From: Anaerolineae bacterium
GTDB lineage: Bacteria; Chloroflexota; Anaerolineae; Promineifilales; Promineifilaceae
Direction of reading: 5' to 3'
Length of the DNA: 64,000 bases
Assembly (NCBI GenBank): GCA_023384415.1
Contig: JAHDWJ010000016.1
Location: forward strand, 62,001 to 126,000
The notes under the pieces: generated by a model
Seen by the model: only the letters and a program-made list of their open reading frames with translations
Told to the model about the DNA's origin: nothing
The model's database searches: none
Position numbers and translations under genes: made by a program
In this document: piece by piece, positions 33,980 to 43,143 of the stretch
Layout: every line of letters begins with the position of its first letter
How positions within the stretch are numbered: the first letter of the stretch is position 1

Positions 33980-35698
33980 ATGATAGATAATCCCAATCTT
34001 CTTTATGCCCATATCTTTGTCAATGCGCTAGCCCAAGGGGGGCTGGCGGCGGTTTGTATTGCTCCCGGCTCTCGCTCCACGCCGCTGACCCTGGCTTTTG
34101 CTGCCCATCCAGACATACAAGTTTATCTACACCTGGACGAACGCAGTGCGGCTTTTTTTGCCCTGGGGATGGCCCAGGCGACGGCTAAACCGGTGGCCCT
34201 GGTCTGTACGTCGGGCACTGCGGCCGCGAACTTTTTCCCCGCCCTCATCGAAGCCAATATGTCGGCCATCCCCCTGCTCCTGCTCACCAGCGACCGCCCC
34301 CATGAGCTGCGCCACAGCGGGGCCAACCAGACCATTGATCAGGTCAAACTATATGGCGATCACGTCCTTTGGGCAGTAGATATGCCCATTCCCCAGATAG
34401 ATGCTCCAGAGGTAGCCTGGCGTAGTTGGCACACCCTGGCCGCCCGCGCCCTGGCGGTGGCCGATGGGTTGGTGAAGGGGCCGGTACATCTCAATTTCCC
34501 TTTTCGTAAACCGTTGGAACCGGTGGATGGTGCCTGGCCTTCCCTGATTGGTGAGTTCCCTCTGCCCCCGGTGGTTATCAATCGCGGCCGCGTCCATCCC
34601 ACCCCAGAGCAAATCAGCCAGTTTGCCACCCTCATCCAGCAGCACCCTCGCGGCCTCATCGTGTGTGGGCCAGGCTGCCCCGGCGAACCATTTCCCCTGG
34701 CCGTCCGCGCCCTGGCTCAGGCCATCGGCTACCCCCTGCTGGCCGATCCCCTCTCTGGCCTGCGCTTTGGCGTTCCCGAATCTGTTGGCGGGTATGACGG
34801 CCTGCTGATGAAAGGGAAGCCTGACTGGCCTGAGCCAGAGGTAATCATCCGTTTCGGGCAGGTGCCCACATCCAAATGGCTCAATGAATACCTGGATCGC
34901 ATTAACCCAACTCATCGAATCCACATCCGGGAAAATGGGGTTTGGGCTGATGACAGCCAACGCACGAACTGGTTTTGGCAGGCCCATGAAGCCGCTGTCT
35001 GCCAGGCTATCGCCCAGCTTTTGGGGCGTGTGCCCGTGCCGGAAACCAGCCTGACACTGCCGGTTCAGGCTGCCGAACGTCGTTATTGGCAGCGGGTGAC
35101 AACGGCCCTGGGGCAAACCTGGTTTGATGGCGCGGCCGCCGCCGAGGTCGTCGCCGCCATGCCTGAAGGGGGGAACTTGTTTATTGGCAACAGCCTGCCG
35201 GTGCGCCACCTGGATCAGTTTGGCCGGCCCACAGTACGCCCGTTCCAGGTGTTTGGCAACCGGGGAGCCAGCGGCATTGATGGCAATGTTTCGACGGCGT
35301 TGGGCATTGCGGCCGCCCAGCCAAACATCCCGCTGGTGGCCGTGTTGGGAGATATCACCTTTTACCATGATCTCAACGGCCTGTTGGCGGTTAAGCAGCA
35401 GCAGCTAAACAATGTCACCTTTATTGTTCTGAACAACAACGGCGGGGGTATCTTCCGCCGCCTGCCCATTGCCCGGCTTGACCCGCCATTCACGGAGCTT
35501 TTTCTGACCCCGCATGGCCTCACTTTTGCTGCGGCCGCAGAGATGTATGGGTTACAATATGTAGGGGTACGCGGCCGCGAGCCATTTTGTACTGCCTTAC
35601 ATAACAGCCTGGGCTGCGGCCAACCTACTCTCATCGAATTACACACCAACAGTACTGACGACCTGGTACAGAGGGGAGGGATAGTTTCTAGTTTCTAG
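33980..35698 (+). CDS. menD: SEPHCHC synthase, menaquinone synthesis
   Basis: 572 residues. ThDP enzyme that joins isochorismate and 2-oxoglutarate in the second step of classical menaquinone synthesis. Visible motifs: CIAPGSRSTPLTLA, HLDERSAAFFALG with the catalytic Glu, ANMSAIPLLLLTSDRPHELR, and the C-terminal stretch GDITFYHDLNGL to IVLNNNGGGIFRRLP (ThDP motif). First gene of a same-strand menD-menB-menE-menH set, each separated by spacers of 81 to 328 bp, so not tightly coupled. The last residues (IVSSF) are encoded by a TTTCTAG spacer-type repeat that also forms the end of menE. Confidence 0.95.
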   Translation: MIDNPNLLYAHIFVNALAQGGLAAVCIAPGSRSTPLTLAFAAHPDIQVYLHLDERSAAFFALGMAQATAKPVALVCTSGTAAANFFPALIEANMSAIPLLLLTSDRPHELRHSGANQTIDQVKLYGDHVLWAVDMPIPQIDAPEVAWRSWHTLAARALAVADGLVKGPVHLNFPFRKPLEPVDGAWPSLIGEFPLPPVVINRGRVHPTPEQISQFATLIQQHPRGLIVCGPGCPGEPFPLAVRALAQAIGYPLLADPLSGLRFGVPESVGGYDGLLMKGKPDWPEPEVIIRFGQVPTSKWLNEYLDRINPTHRIHIRENGVWADDSQRTNWFWQAHEAAVCQAIAQLLGRVPVPETSLTLPVQAAERRYWQRVTTALGQTWFDGAAAAEVVAAMPEGGNLFIGNSLPVRHLDQFGRPTVRPFQVFGNRGASGIDGNVSTALGIAAAQPNIPLVAVLGDITFYHDLNGLLAVKQQQLNNVTFIVLNNNGGGIFRRLPIARLDPPFTELFLTPHGLTFAAAAEMYGLQYVGVRGREPFCTALHNSLGCGQPTLIELHTNSTDDLVQRGGIVSSF

Positions 35699-35726
35699 TT
35701 TCGGCCCTTATCATTCATAATTTGTA

Positions 35727-35791
35727 ACTTCTCAATAAGTTGGGCGTGTAGGGTAAGATACCTTCTTGTCCGCACAAGTAAGAAAGTTGGG
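35727..35791. repeat. Dispersed spacer repeat, copy A
   Basis: About 65 bp, similar along its length to 57457-57531: TTCTCAATA..TTGGG, GTGTA.GG.AAGAT, TTCTTG..CGCACAAG and AAGAAA..TT segments align in order. Its first 17 bases also recur inverted at about 49656-49673. A CACAGATTGACACAGATGA tract follows to about 35821. Confidence 0.7.
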
Positions 35792-35884
35792 CTACATTGC
35801 CCACAGATTGACACAGATGAACGTGAATTTTCATAGCTTTATCCGTGTTTCTTTAGATCAGTGACTATTTTCTTAGGAGTATGT

Positions 35885-36718
35885 ATGACCAATTGGCAAA
35901 CCGTAAAAGAGTATGAAGATATTACCTACCACAAGGCCGATGGCATGGCCCGTATCGCCTTCAACCGGCCTGAACTGCGTAACGCTTTCCGGCCCAAGAC
36001 CATTGACGAAATGACCGACGCTTTCCGCCATGTCTGGATGGATCAGGAAGTGGGGGTCATTTTGTTGACCGGCAACGGCCCATCCCCCAAAGATGGCAAA
36101 TATTCCTTCTGTGCCGGGGGGGACCAAAAAGTGCGCGGTCACGCTGGTTACGTAGGGGATGATGGGGTAGCCCGGCTTAACGTACTGGAACTCCAGCGCA
36201 TCATCCGCACCATGCCCAAACCGGTCATCGCCCTGGTGGCCGGGTATGCCATCGGCGGCGGCCATGTACTGCACGTCATCTGCGATATGAGCATCGCCGC
36301 CGATAATGCTATTTTTGGCCAGACTGGCCCCATCGTAGGCAGCTTTGATGCTGGTTATGGCTCGGCTACCCTGGCCCGCATCGTGGGGCAGAAAAAGGCG
36401 CGGGAAATCTGGTATTTGTGCCGCCAATATAATGCCCAGGAAGCCCTGGAGATGGGGCTGGTCAATAAGGTTGTCCCAGTCGAGCAGCTAGAGGCAGAAG
36501 GGATCGCCTGGGCGCAGGAAATCCTGACCAAGAGTCCACTGGCGATTCGTTTCCTCAAAGCGGCCATGAATGCCGATATGGACGGCCAGACTGGGTTGCA
36601 GGTGTTGGCCGGGGATTCGACGATGCTATTTTATATGACTGAAGAAGGCAAAGAAGGGCGCAATGCCTTTGTGGAAAAGCGGGATGTTGATTTTAAGCAA
36701 TACCCCTGGCGGCCGTAA
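35885..36718 (+). CDS. menB: 1,4-dihydroxy-2-naphthoyl-CoA synthase
   Basis: 277 residues, crotonase fold, closes the naphthoquinone ring from succinylbenzoyl-Co[17 protein letters not shown] and [12 protein letters not shown] with the oxyanion-hole glycines, [14 protein letters not shown], and [15 protein letters not shown] (MenB-specific segment) are visible, and [13 protein letters not shown] is a typical MenB end. ATG 35885 is chosen for TTAGGAG six bases upstream; an earlier in-frame ATG at 35861 is weaker. Lies 186 bp after menD, with a dispersed repeat between. Confidence 0.95.
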   Translation: MTNWQTVKEYEDITYHKADGMARIAFNRPELRNAFRPKTIDEMTDAFRHVWMDQEVGVILLTGNGPSPKDGKYSFCAGGDQKVRGHAGYVGDDGVARLNVLELQRIIRTMPKPVIALVAGYAIGGGHVLHVICDMSIAADNAIFGQTGPIVGSFDAGYGSATLARIVGQKKAREIWYLCRQYNAQEALEMGLVNKVVPVEQLEAEGIAWAQEILTKSPLAIRFLKAAMNADMDGQTGLQVLAGDSTMLFYMTEEGKEGRNAFVEKRDVDFKQYPWRP

Positions 36719-36799
36719 GGTTAGAGATGAGGACTGAGGATTGAGTGTTCAGAACAGTGTGTCAACGGCTAACGGCCAGCCGCCAGCAGCTAACTCCCT

Positions 36800-38278
36800 A
36801 TGTTCACTGATTGGCTAAAGGCACAGGCGAGGGCGCGGCCGCAGGGCATTGCCCTCGTCTTTGGGGCGCAAACCTGGAATTACCAGGAGTTAGATGACTG
36901 GGTGGAGGGCTGGTGCGGCCGCCTGGCTGGTTTATCATTGACTGCCGGGGAACGGTTAGGGGTCTGTTTGCCTAACCACCCGGTGGTTGTCGCTTTAGTT
37001 CACGCGGCCGCCCGGCTGGGCCTCATCCTTGTTCCCCTCAACACCCGCCTCACCCCCCCTGAACTGGCCTGGCAGGTGACAGAGACGGGCTGTACCCTGG
37101 TCATCGGCGAATGGGATGGGGGTGAACCACCCCTTTTGGGCTGCCCGGTTATTCCCCCGGACGCTTTGGCCCAGAGAGACCCTGTACCCTTTCAGCCAGC
37201 TCCGTTTAGCCTGGATACTCGGCAAGCAATTGTGTTTACTTCTGGTACCAGCGGCCGCCCTAAAGGGGCGATGCTCACCTTTGCCAACCACTTTTGGAGT
37301 GCGGCCGCGTCTGCCTTTCGTTTGGGTCTCTGGCCTGAGGATCGCTGGCTTACCTGCCTGCCCCTGTACCACGTGGGGGGGCAGGCGATTTTGTTCCGTT
37401 CCGCCCTGTATGGCACGGCGGTTGTTCTCCAGGCCGGGTTTGACCTGGAAGCGATCAGCCACAGCCTGGATCGGGAGGGGATTACCCTGGTGTCCCTGGT
37501 ACCAACGATGTTGGTTCGGCTGTTGGAGCGGCGCACCCATTGGCCCGATTCGCTGCGGCTGATTTTGTTGGGGGGCGCGGCCGCGGAGCCAGCCCTCATC
37601 CAGCAAGCCAACCAGCTGCCCCGCCTGACAGCTCCTCCCACCCCTCTGGTGGCCCCCACCTATGGCCTCAGCGAAGCCGCTTCCCAGGTAGCCACCCTGC
37701 TCCCTGCCGAGGCCCAAATTAAACCGGGCAGTGTGGGCAAGCCGCTCCTATTTACAACGGTGGAAATTGTAGATGAGCAGGGATACACGTTACCATCAGG
37801 CAAAATTGGGGAGTTGGTGGTGCGTGGCCCGACGGTGATGGCTGGTTATTGGCAAGACGCGGCCGCGACCGGACAAACGATTCGGGCAGGGGCACTGTTT
37901 ACTGGGGATTTGGGCTACCTGGACGGGGACGGGGATTTGTGGCTGGTGCAGCGGCGCACCGATTTGATCGTCACAGGGGGAGAAAATGTGTACCCCGCCG
38001 AGGTCGAAGCGGTGTTAAAGCAGCATCCTGGGGTCGCGGCCGCGTGTGTAGTCGGCCTGCCCCACCCCCAATGGGGGCAGCAACTGGCTGCCCTCATCGT
38101 TCCCCACCCAGCCCAAACCGTCACTCCAGAGGAGCTAATCGCCTTCGCTCGCCACCATCTAGCCGGTTACAAAATCCCCCGCCTCATCCGCCTGACCGAC
38201 ACCCTGCCCCAAACCAGCTCCGGCAAAATTGAGCGGTGGAAGGTGGTTTCTAGTTTCTCGTTTCTCGTGGCAGAGTAG
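36800..38278 (+). CDS. menE: o-Succinylbenzoate-CoA ligase
   Basis: 492 residues, adenylate-forming ANL enzyme. Core motifs: IVFTSGTSGRPKGAML (P-loop), PTYGLSEAASQVATLLP, LFTGDLGYLDGDGDLWLVQR, IVTGGENVYPAEVEAVL, and the hinge region ending LPQTSSGKIERWK with the catalytic Lys. It activates o-succinylbenzoate for MenB. ATG 36800 fits family starts; no strong ribosome site is seen. The C-terminus beyond the catalytic Lys (VVSSFSFLVAE) is encoded by TTTCTAG/TTTCTCG direct repeats like those in the spacers, so the tail seems repeat-derived. Seven GCGGCCGC copies lie inside. Confidence 0.93.
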   Translation: MFTDWLKAQARARPQGIALVFGAQTWNYQELDDWVEGWCGRLAGLSLTAGERLGVCLPNHPVVVALVHAAARLGLILVPLNTRLTPPELAWQVTETGCTLVIGEWDGGEPPLLGCPVIPPDALAQRDPVPFQPAPFSLDTRQAIVFTSGTSGRPKGAMLTFANHFWSAAASAFRLGLWPEDRWLTCLPLYHVGGQAILFRSALYGTAVVLQAGFDLEAISHSLDREGITLVSLVPTMLVRLLERRTHWPDSLRLILLGGAAAEPALIQQANQLPRLTAPPTPLVAPTYGLSEAASQVATLLPAEAQIKPGSVGKPLLFTTVEIVDEQGYTLPSGKIGELVVRGPTVMAGYWQDAAATGQTIRAGALFTGDLGYLDGDGDLWLVQRRTDLIVTGGENVYPAEVEAVLKQHPGVAAACVVGLPHPQWGQQLAALIVPHPAQTVTPEELIAFARHHLAGYKIPRLIRLTDTLPQTSSGKIERWKVVSSFSFLVAE

Positions 38279-38606
38279 CAGGTTTCCCAATCTCTCAAAC
38301 TTTCACTAAATACCACGCGGGCAGCACCGCAAGCCTTTTACGTTTATCTTTACGTTTATCTATACCCATCGTGTCCATAACGTGACATTCCTAATTGGAG
38401 AGTAGTAACTAGAGACTGAAGACTGGTTAATCTCAAGTCTCACTGAAAATGTCAGGGTATGATCGTTGGCAGTATATACAGGTATGAATTGAGCGATGAG
38501 GTTACATTCTTGCTCACCTCTAGGGTTTCTGCTTCGCTGCTGGTGCGCTGCCCAGCCGCGTCGTAACTGAATCTGGTCACACTGCTCTCCACTCTCCTAA
38601 TCTCCC
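38279..38606. other. menE-menH spacer
   Basis: 328 bp: TTACGTTTATC short direct repeats, the MITE-like element (38361-38476), then about 130 bp without recognised signals or open frames. Confidence 0.5.
38361..38476. repeat. MITE-like element, copy 1
   Basis: 116 bp between menE and menH. It begins TATACCCATCGTG and ends CGTTGGCAGTATA. The ends form imperfect inverted repeats of about 30 bp (TCATAA..TGACATT against its complement) and TA flanks are present. It is about 75% alike, end to end, to 54141-54262. Confidence 0.72.
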
Positions 38607-39440
38607 ATGCCTTACACCCACCTGCACCACATTTCTTACCATTACCAACGGCATGGCACCGGGGAGACGGTACTGCTGCTGCATGGGTTTACTGGTCGCG
38701 GCCGCACCTGGGATAAACTACTTGAGCGTATCAGCGGCCCATACCAATGGCTCACCGTTGATCTGCTGGGGCATGGCCTGACCGACTCCCCACTTGACCC
38801 AACCCGATATGAGATGCGGTTTGCGGCCGCGGACCTGGCGGCTCTCATCCTCGACCTCGCCACCCCACCCATCCATCTGCTGGGGTACTCCATGGGGGGG
38901 CGGCTGGCCCTCTACCTGGCCATCCATTACCCCCACCTGTTCCACTCTCTCACTCTGGAGAGCAGCTCCCCTGGTTTAGCTACCGCAGAAGAACGGCAGG
39001 CCAGGCAGGCGGCTGATGAGCAGTTGGCGCAAAAGTTAGAACGAGAAGGGGTAGACGCTTTTATGCGCTATTGGCAGCAGCTACCGCTGTTTGCCAGCCA
39101 GAACCAACTCCCGGAGCCGGTGCGGGTGCAGTTGACCCAACAGCGGCGGCAAAACAGCGCTTGGGGATTAGCCAACAGCTTGCGCGGCATGGGCACGGGT
39201 CGTCAGCCGTCCCTCTGGGACCAGTTGCCAGGACTAAATCTGCCGGTGCGGCTTCTGGCTGGGGCGTTAGACCATAAATTTGTGATCATCGCCCGGCAGA
39301 TGGCTGCCCGGCTGCCCCAGGCTGAACTGATCATCGTTCCCCAGGCTGGCCATACCATTCATTTGGAGCAGCCTGATAGCTGGATTGCGGCCGCAGGGTT
39401 CAATTATACGCAGATGAACGCAGATTTTAGTACCTTATAA
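38607..39440 (+). CDS. menH: MenH-like alpha/beta hydrolase (SHCHC synthase)
   Basis: 277 residues. VLLLHGFTGRGRTW, DLLGHGLTDSP, LLGYSMGGRLALYLA (nucleophile Ser), and the late AGHTIHLEQP His motif fit MenH, which eliminates pyruvate from SEPHCHC. Context (menD, menB, menE upstream on the same strand) supports the name. The final residues NYTQMNADFSTL are encoded by a CAGATGAACGCAGATT tract, i.e. a CACAGAT-type spacer repeat extending the reading frame. MenF, MenC and MenA genes are not in the window. Confidence 0.87.
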   Translation: MPYTHLHHISYHYQRHGTGETVLLLHGFTGRGRTWDKLLERISGPYQWLTVDLLGHGLTDSPLDPTRYEMRFAAADLAALILDLATPPIHLLGYSMGGRLALYLAIHYPHLFHSLTLESSSPGLATAEERQARQAADEQLAQKLEREGVDAFMRYWQQLPLFASQNQLPEPVRVQLTQQRRQNSAWGLANSLRGMGTGRQPSLWDQLPGLNLPVRLLAGALDHKFVIIARQMAARLPQAELIIVPQAGHTIHLEQPDSWIAAAGFNYTQMNADFSTL

Positions 39441-39482
39441 GTGCCGTACAAGTCAACTTCTTGTACAGAAAATAAGAACTGA

Positions 39483-39553
39483 TCCACAGATGGCTTAAAA
39501 ATCTGTGTGCATCTGTGACCTCTGTGGATAAATCTTTTCTGGCTTGTCCAGGT
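39483..39553. repeat. CACAGAT foldback with 33-bp dispersed arm
   Basis: TCCACAGA (39483-39490) to TCTGTGGA (39521-39528) forms the foldback. 39521-39553 matches the complement of 58825-58857 with one mismatch in 33 bases. Confidence 0.75.
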
Positions 39554-39581
39554 TAGGGATTAGGCGGGATAAAGCCGAAAC

Positions 39582-39610
39582 TTGAAACCCTGTCCATGTC
39601 CGGCTATAAT
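39582..39610 (+). promoter_or_regulatory. tRNA-Leu promoter
   Basis: TTGAAA (39582-39587), 17-bp spacer, TATAAT (39605-39610); tRNA begins 13 bases downstream. Confidence 0.75.
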
Positions 39611-39622
39611 ACCATTCAGCTA

Positions 39623-39704
39623 GCCCTGGTGGCGGAATTGGCATACGCGGTAGGTTGAGGGCCTATGCCCTTTGGGCGTGGAGGTTCGAGTCCTCTCCAG
39701 GGCA
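39623..39704 (+). tRNA. tRNA-Leu (anticodon GAG)
   Basis: 82 nt. Acceptor GCCCTGG pairs with CCAGGGC (seven pairs) before the A discriminator. Anticodon stem GTAGG/CCTAT holds loop TTGAGGG with GAG at 39657-39659. A short variable arm (GCCCTTTGGGC) marks class II. T arm is GGAGGTTCGAGTCCTC. CCA is not encoded. An own promoter precedes and a strong terminator follows. Confidence 0.95.
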
Positions 39705-39710
39705 CAAAAA

Positions 39711-39740
39711 AGCCAGACAGATACCCGTCTGGCTTTTTTT
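39711..39740 (+). terminator. Intrinsic terminator of tRNA-Leu
   Basis: AGCCAGAC (39711-39718) pairs with GTCTGGCT (39727-39734), followed by a seven-base T-run. It also lies downstream of the convergent epimerase gene. Confidence 0.9.
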
Positions 39741-39777
39741 ATTATCATCTCTTCCCTCATCACTCAGTCCTCACCAC

Positions 39778-40713
39778 TCACTCCTTATCCCTCTTAAACC
39801 GTTCATCCTCAACTAACAAGCGGCGCAGCCCATCGGTGAGGCTAACATGGGGCTGGAACCCCAGGGCCATCCGGGCTGGGGTGATGTCGGCGACCAGCCG
39901 CTGTACCCCACCACTCTTTTCCTGATTGTAAACCGGAGTGATACTTTGCCCGGTGACACTGCTGATCGCTTCGATGAGCTGGGTGAGGCTGGTTTCCTGC
40001 CCGCTGCCAATGTTGAAGATTTGCCCGACGGCGGCTTTGCTCGCGGCCGCGTTCACCAAACCAGCCACCACATCCGTCACATACACAAAATCCCGCGTCT
40101 GGCGGCCATCACCAAAGATAACCACCGAACCACCAGTCAACACCTGGTACAAAAAGCGGGGTACAACGGGGGCATGGGAAGCGGGTAAACTTTGGCGCGG
40201 GCCATAAGCATTAAAAATCCGCAAAACCACCGTTTCAATGCCACTCAATGCCCCAATTGTCTGCACATATTGTTCTGCCGCCCATTTGCTCACGGCATAA
40301 GGAGAATCGGGGCGGGGAAAATCAGCTTCGTGAACCGGCTGCTCAGTCTGTACCCCATAAATAGCCCCCGACGAGGCCAGAATCACCCGGCGTACCCCTG
40401 TTGCCCGCACCGCTTCCATCAGGCTGACCGTCCCGCCAACATTGACGGCGTTATAATCGCGGGGGTACAGGATAGATTGAGCGACAGAAACACGGGCTGC
40501 CAGATGATAGACACAATCTACATCTTGGAGCAGCGACCAGAGCAGAGGCACATTGTTGACATCTCCCTGGGTGAATTGAATCCCCGGTTCCAGATGCTCC
40601 CGGCGGCCATTGCTCAAATCATCTAGCACTTGCACGGTGTGCCCATCATGGGCTAACTGATTGGCTAAGGTTGAGCCGAGGAAGCCAGCCCCGCCAGTAA
40701 TCAAAAATCGCAT
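39778..40713 (-). CDS. NAD-dependent sugar epimerase/dehydratase (GalE-like SDR)
   Basis: 311 residues, extended short-chain dehydrogenase. MRFLITGGAGFLGSTLANQL is the NAD-binding GxxGxxG, HLAARVSVAQS, SSGAIYG and YAVSKWAAEQY (catalytic Tyr and Lys), and RIFNAYGPRQ the sugar-site segment. Probably converts a nucleotide sugar such as UDP-glucose to UDP-galactose, or a related 4-epimerase; the exact sugar is unknown. Start at 40713 is chosen because GGAG lies five bases upstream and the Rossmann motif starts there; an ATG five codons earlier is possible. Convergent with the tRNA-Leu gene. Confidence 0.9.
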   Translation of the reverse strand: MRFLITGGAGFLGSTLANQLAHDGHTVQVLDDLSNGRREHLEPGIQFTQGDVNNVPLLWSLLQDVDCVYHLAARVSVAQSILYPRDYNAVNVGGTVSLMEAVRATGVRRVILASSGAIYGVQTEQPVHEADFPRPDSPYAVSKWAAEQYVQTIGALSGIETVVLRIFNAYGPRQSLPASHAPVVPRFLYQVLTGGSVVIFGDGRQTRDFVYVTDVVAGLVNAAASKAAVGQIFNIGSGQETSLTQLIEAISSVTGQSITPVYNQEKSGGVQRLVADITPARMALGFQPHVSLTDGLRRLLVEDERFKRDKE

Positions 40714-40963
40714 AATGTCTCCTGTCACGGACTTCCCTTTTGGGGTACCAGACTTGAATGGTCATAAGTGACTCTACTGAAAAAGGTCGCGCAGAGACGC
40801 GAAGGCGCAAAGTTACCAAAGGAAATTCGCGTTAATTCGTGAAATTTGTGGTTTCTTTCACCGGACTCATAAGTGGGTAAGTATAACAACAAATCCTGAC
40901 CCTATGTCGAGTTTAACCTTTATCTGCTTGTCGCCGTGATGACCCTGCTTTATCATCTAGGCT
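40714..40963. other. Spacer with phrase-like repeats
   Basis: Divergent spacer. Around 40788-40858 it has degenerate direct repeats GCGCAGAGACGCGAAGGCGCAAAG-type (quoted in part: CGCAGAGACGCGAAGG) and AATTCGCGTTAATTCGTGAA, like words seen in other spacers. No gene seen. Confidence 0.5.
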
Positions 40964-42232
40964 ATGTGGTGGAAACGATTGGCTGTTTTTAGCAAAATTG
41001 CCGGGCTGATGCTGCTCTTTATTCTGGTTGTGGCCCCGGAGTGGCCGGTGTTTGCCGGGGAGCGGCATCAATTGTACCAGTTGATTGGGCGACAGGAGTT
41101 TGATTATGTGGCCTGGGAGCTGGCGGCACTCTTTAGCAAGGGGGAAGCAGAAGTTGCCGGGGGGCATTTATATCTGGATGAGGTGACGCGGCGGGAGATT
41201 GTGCTGCATTATTTGCATCAGGTAGGTGAAACGTGGCAGATACGCCAGCAGATAGCCCGGCTGTTTGTAGATGCGGCGGTAACTGATCCGTTCGCGGCCG
41301 CGGCCCCTTTAGAGCAGCAGTTAGATGCGATACAATCCGACCTGGCCCGGCTGCAACCGCTGGCCGAGAGTATCTTACAAGAGCAAGTCGCCAGCATTTT
41401 GTTGGCTGAAGGGTTTGGGGTATTGGGCCAGCTCATCCCGCCGGTGCAGGCCCGCATCACCCCCCTGCCTACCCTGCTGGTCATTTCTCGGCGAGACCGG
41501 ATTGAGGAGTTGACCCGTGTTTCTCTCACCCCTGGCCTGGAGATACCGGAGCGAGAACGGTTAGAAACAGCTATTTTTGACCAGCTAGATCGCTCGGCTC
41601 TGATTGTGCCCCTGGGTGGGGTAGGTACGTACCCTTCGATGATTATCGAGACGACCAGCCTGCTTTATCTAACTGATGTGATAGCTCACGAATGGGCGCA
41701 CAACTGGCTGACGCTGCGGCCGCTGGGATTCAACTACAACGCCAGCCCGGCCATGCGGGTCATTAACGAAACAGTTGCCAGCGTTTTTGGGGAATTTATC
41801 GGTCTCAAAGTGATGGAGCGGTATTATCCTGATCTCATCCCACCACCTCGTCCAGTTACACCGCCAACTGGGCCAACAGAGCCACCTACCTTTGATTTCC
41901 GGGCGGAAATGGCCGCTACCCGCATCCGGGTAGATGAACTTTTGGCCGATGGGCGGGTAGAAGAAGCCGAAGCGTACATGGAAGAGCGGCGGCAATTTTT
42001 TGTCGCTAATGGGTATCTGATCCGTAAACTCAACCAGGCCTATTTTGCCTTTTATGGCTCTTACGCCGATCAACCTGGGGCTACTGGGGGCGATCCCACC
42101 GGCCCGATGGTTGTCGCCATTTTTCAGCAGAGTAGTTCCATCTATCAATTTATGCAGGTTGTTGCCCCTGTCACCAGCTTCGCTGCTTTAGAAGCGGTTG
42201 CCAAAACTGTAGGAGCAGTAAGTGGCGAGTAG
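40964..42232 (+). CDS. Membrane-anchored or secreted HExxH metallopeptidase, unknown family
   Basis: 422 residues. A signal or anchor helix (about 8-25, AVFSKIAGLMLLFILVVAPEW) is followed by a helical domain. IAHEWAHNWL gives HExxH at H242-H246, and NETVASVFGEF gives a Glu at 269, a spacing typical of gluzincin zinc peptidases. A Pro-rich segment (about 290-310) interrupts the C-terminal helical domain. No named family recognised, so substrate is unknown; probably acts outside the membrane. It starts 250 bp from the divergent epimerase and no operon partner is obvious, since the next gene follows after 79 bp of spacer words. Confidence 0.75.
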   Translation: MWWKRLAVFSKIAGLMLLFILVVAPEWPVFAGERHQLYQLIGRQEFDYVAWELAALFSKGEAEVAGGHLYLDEVTRREIVLHYLHQVGETWQIRQQIARLFVDAAVTDPFAAAAPLEQQLDAIQSDLARLQPLAESILQEQVASILLAEGFGVLGQLIPPVQARITPLPTLLVISRRDRIEELTRVSLTPGLEIPERERLETAIFDQLDRSALIVPLGGVGTYPSMIIETTSLLYLTDVIAHEWAHNWLTLRPLGFNYNASPAMRVINETVASVFGEFIGLKVMERYYPDLIPPPRPVTPPTGPTEPPTFDFRAEMAATRIRVDELLADGRVEEAEAYMEERRQFFVANGYLIRKLNQAYFAFYGSYADQPGATGGDPTGPMVVAIFQQSSSIYQFMQVVAPVTSFAALEAVAKTVGAVSGE

Positions 42233-42311
42233 TGAGCGGGCAAGTTTGCGAGTGAGGTACCTTTCATAATTCAGCCTTCATAATTCAATCTTACCCTCAA
42301 AGGAGTAACTA

Positions 42312-42977
42312 ATGGAATATCAAATCAGTGGCAGTATTGCCCAAAATGTCCGTATTGCCTTAAACCAGGGAGAAACCCTGTGGGCTGGTCGGGGAACACT
42401 TATGGCGTACTCGAAAGGAATACAGTGGAACCTGCGAGTTCCCGGTGGATTAGAAGGTGCGTTGAAACGCACGTTTGCCGGGGAGGGGATTTCTTTAATA
42501 CATGTCGCGGCCGCGCAAGATAACCAATACGTCCTGCTGGCTGCCAACGAACCGGGCCACATCGAAACCTGGGACCTGGCCGATGGCCCGGTTGTGACTA
42601 CCCGAGGGGCTTTTCTCTGTGCCTGGGGGGAAACCATTGACATCAACGTTACCATTGCCCGTCGGGCGGGGGCGGCCTTCTTTGGTGGCTCCGGGCTGTT
42701 TTTGCAGCGCATTTCCGGCAAAGGGAAGGTATTGATTCATGGCAGCGGCGACTTTTATGAGCGTAACCTTGAGAGTGGGGAGCAAATATTGGTCAGCACG
42801 GGCAACCTGGCCGCCTTTGCCGATCAGGTGGATTATGATATTGAAGGGGTAGGCGGCTGCCGCAAAATCCTGTTCAGCGGTGAAGGGTTGTTTATGACTC
42901 GACTAACCGGCCCTGGCCGCGTCTTGCTGCAAACCTTAAAACGGACGATTGTGCGTAAGAGTGGTATAGAAAATTAG
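42312..42977 (+). CDS. AIM24 family protein
   Basis: 221 residues, nearly all beta strand. GSIAQNVRIALNQGETLWAG, MAYSKGIQWNLRVPGG, the RTFAGEGISLIHV stretch and GAGAAFFGG-type turns (AGAAFFGGSGLFLQRISGKG) match the AIM24/TIGR00266 family. Family members are small, found across bacteria, archaea and mitochondria; a role in membrane or respiratory organisation is suggested only for the mitochondrial form. No signal peptide. AAAGGAG lies upstream of the ATG. Separate from korAB by 166 bp. Confidence 0.9.
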   Translation: MEYQISGSIAQNVRIALNQGETLWAGRGTLMAYSKGIQWNLRVPGGLEGALKRTFAGEGISLIHVAAAQDNQYVLLAANEPGHIETWDLADGPVVTTRGAFLCAWGETIDINVTIARRAGAAFFGGSGLFLQRISGKGKVLIHGSGDFYERNLESGEQILVSTGNLAAFADQVDYDIEGVGGCRKILFSGEGLFMTRLTGPGRVLLQTLKRTIVRKSGIEN

Positions 42978-43077
42978 CAGAACCCTGACTTCTGACTGTT
43001 ATATTGGTGACGGCTGCCTGTTGTACCCCACATTGTTTTTGAGTAAACTTACAATTCGTTTACAGCAATGAAGAGCG

Positions 43078-43107
43078 CGTGGGAGGGGCAGCCCTTATCC
43101 TCCCACG
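43078..43107 (+). promoter_or_regulatory. Hairpin in the korA leader
   Basis: CGTGGGAGG (43078-43086) pairs with CCTCCCACG (43099-43107) around a 12-base loop, 37 bases before the korA ATG. No T-run, so more likely a leader stem or mRNA protector than a terminator. Confidence 0.4.
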
Positions 43108-43143
43108 TAGGCCCTATTCCACTATGAACAAGGAGTTATACTA

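Noticed and set aside
34349..35368. 339-codon minus-strand frame opposite menD
   Set aside because: menD is clearly the real gene. The opposite frame has no recognisable motifs and is open because of high GC and the GCGGCCGC palindromes.
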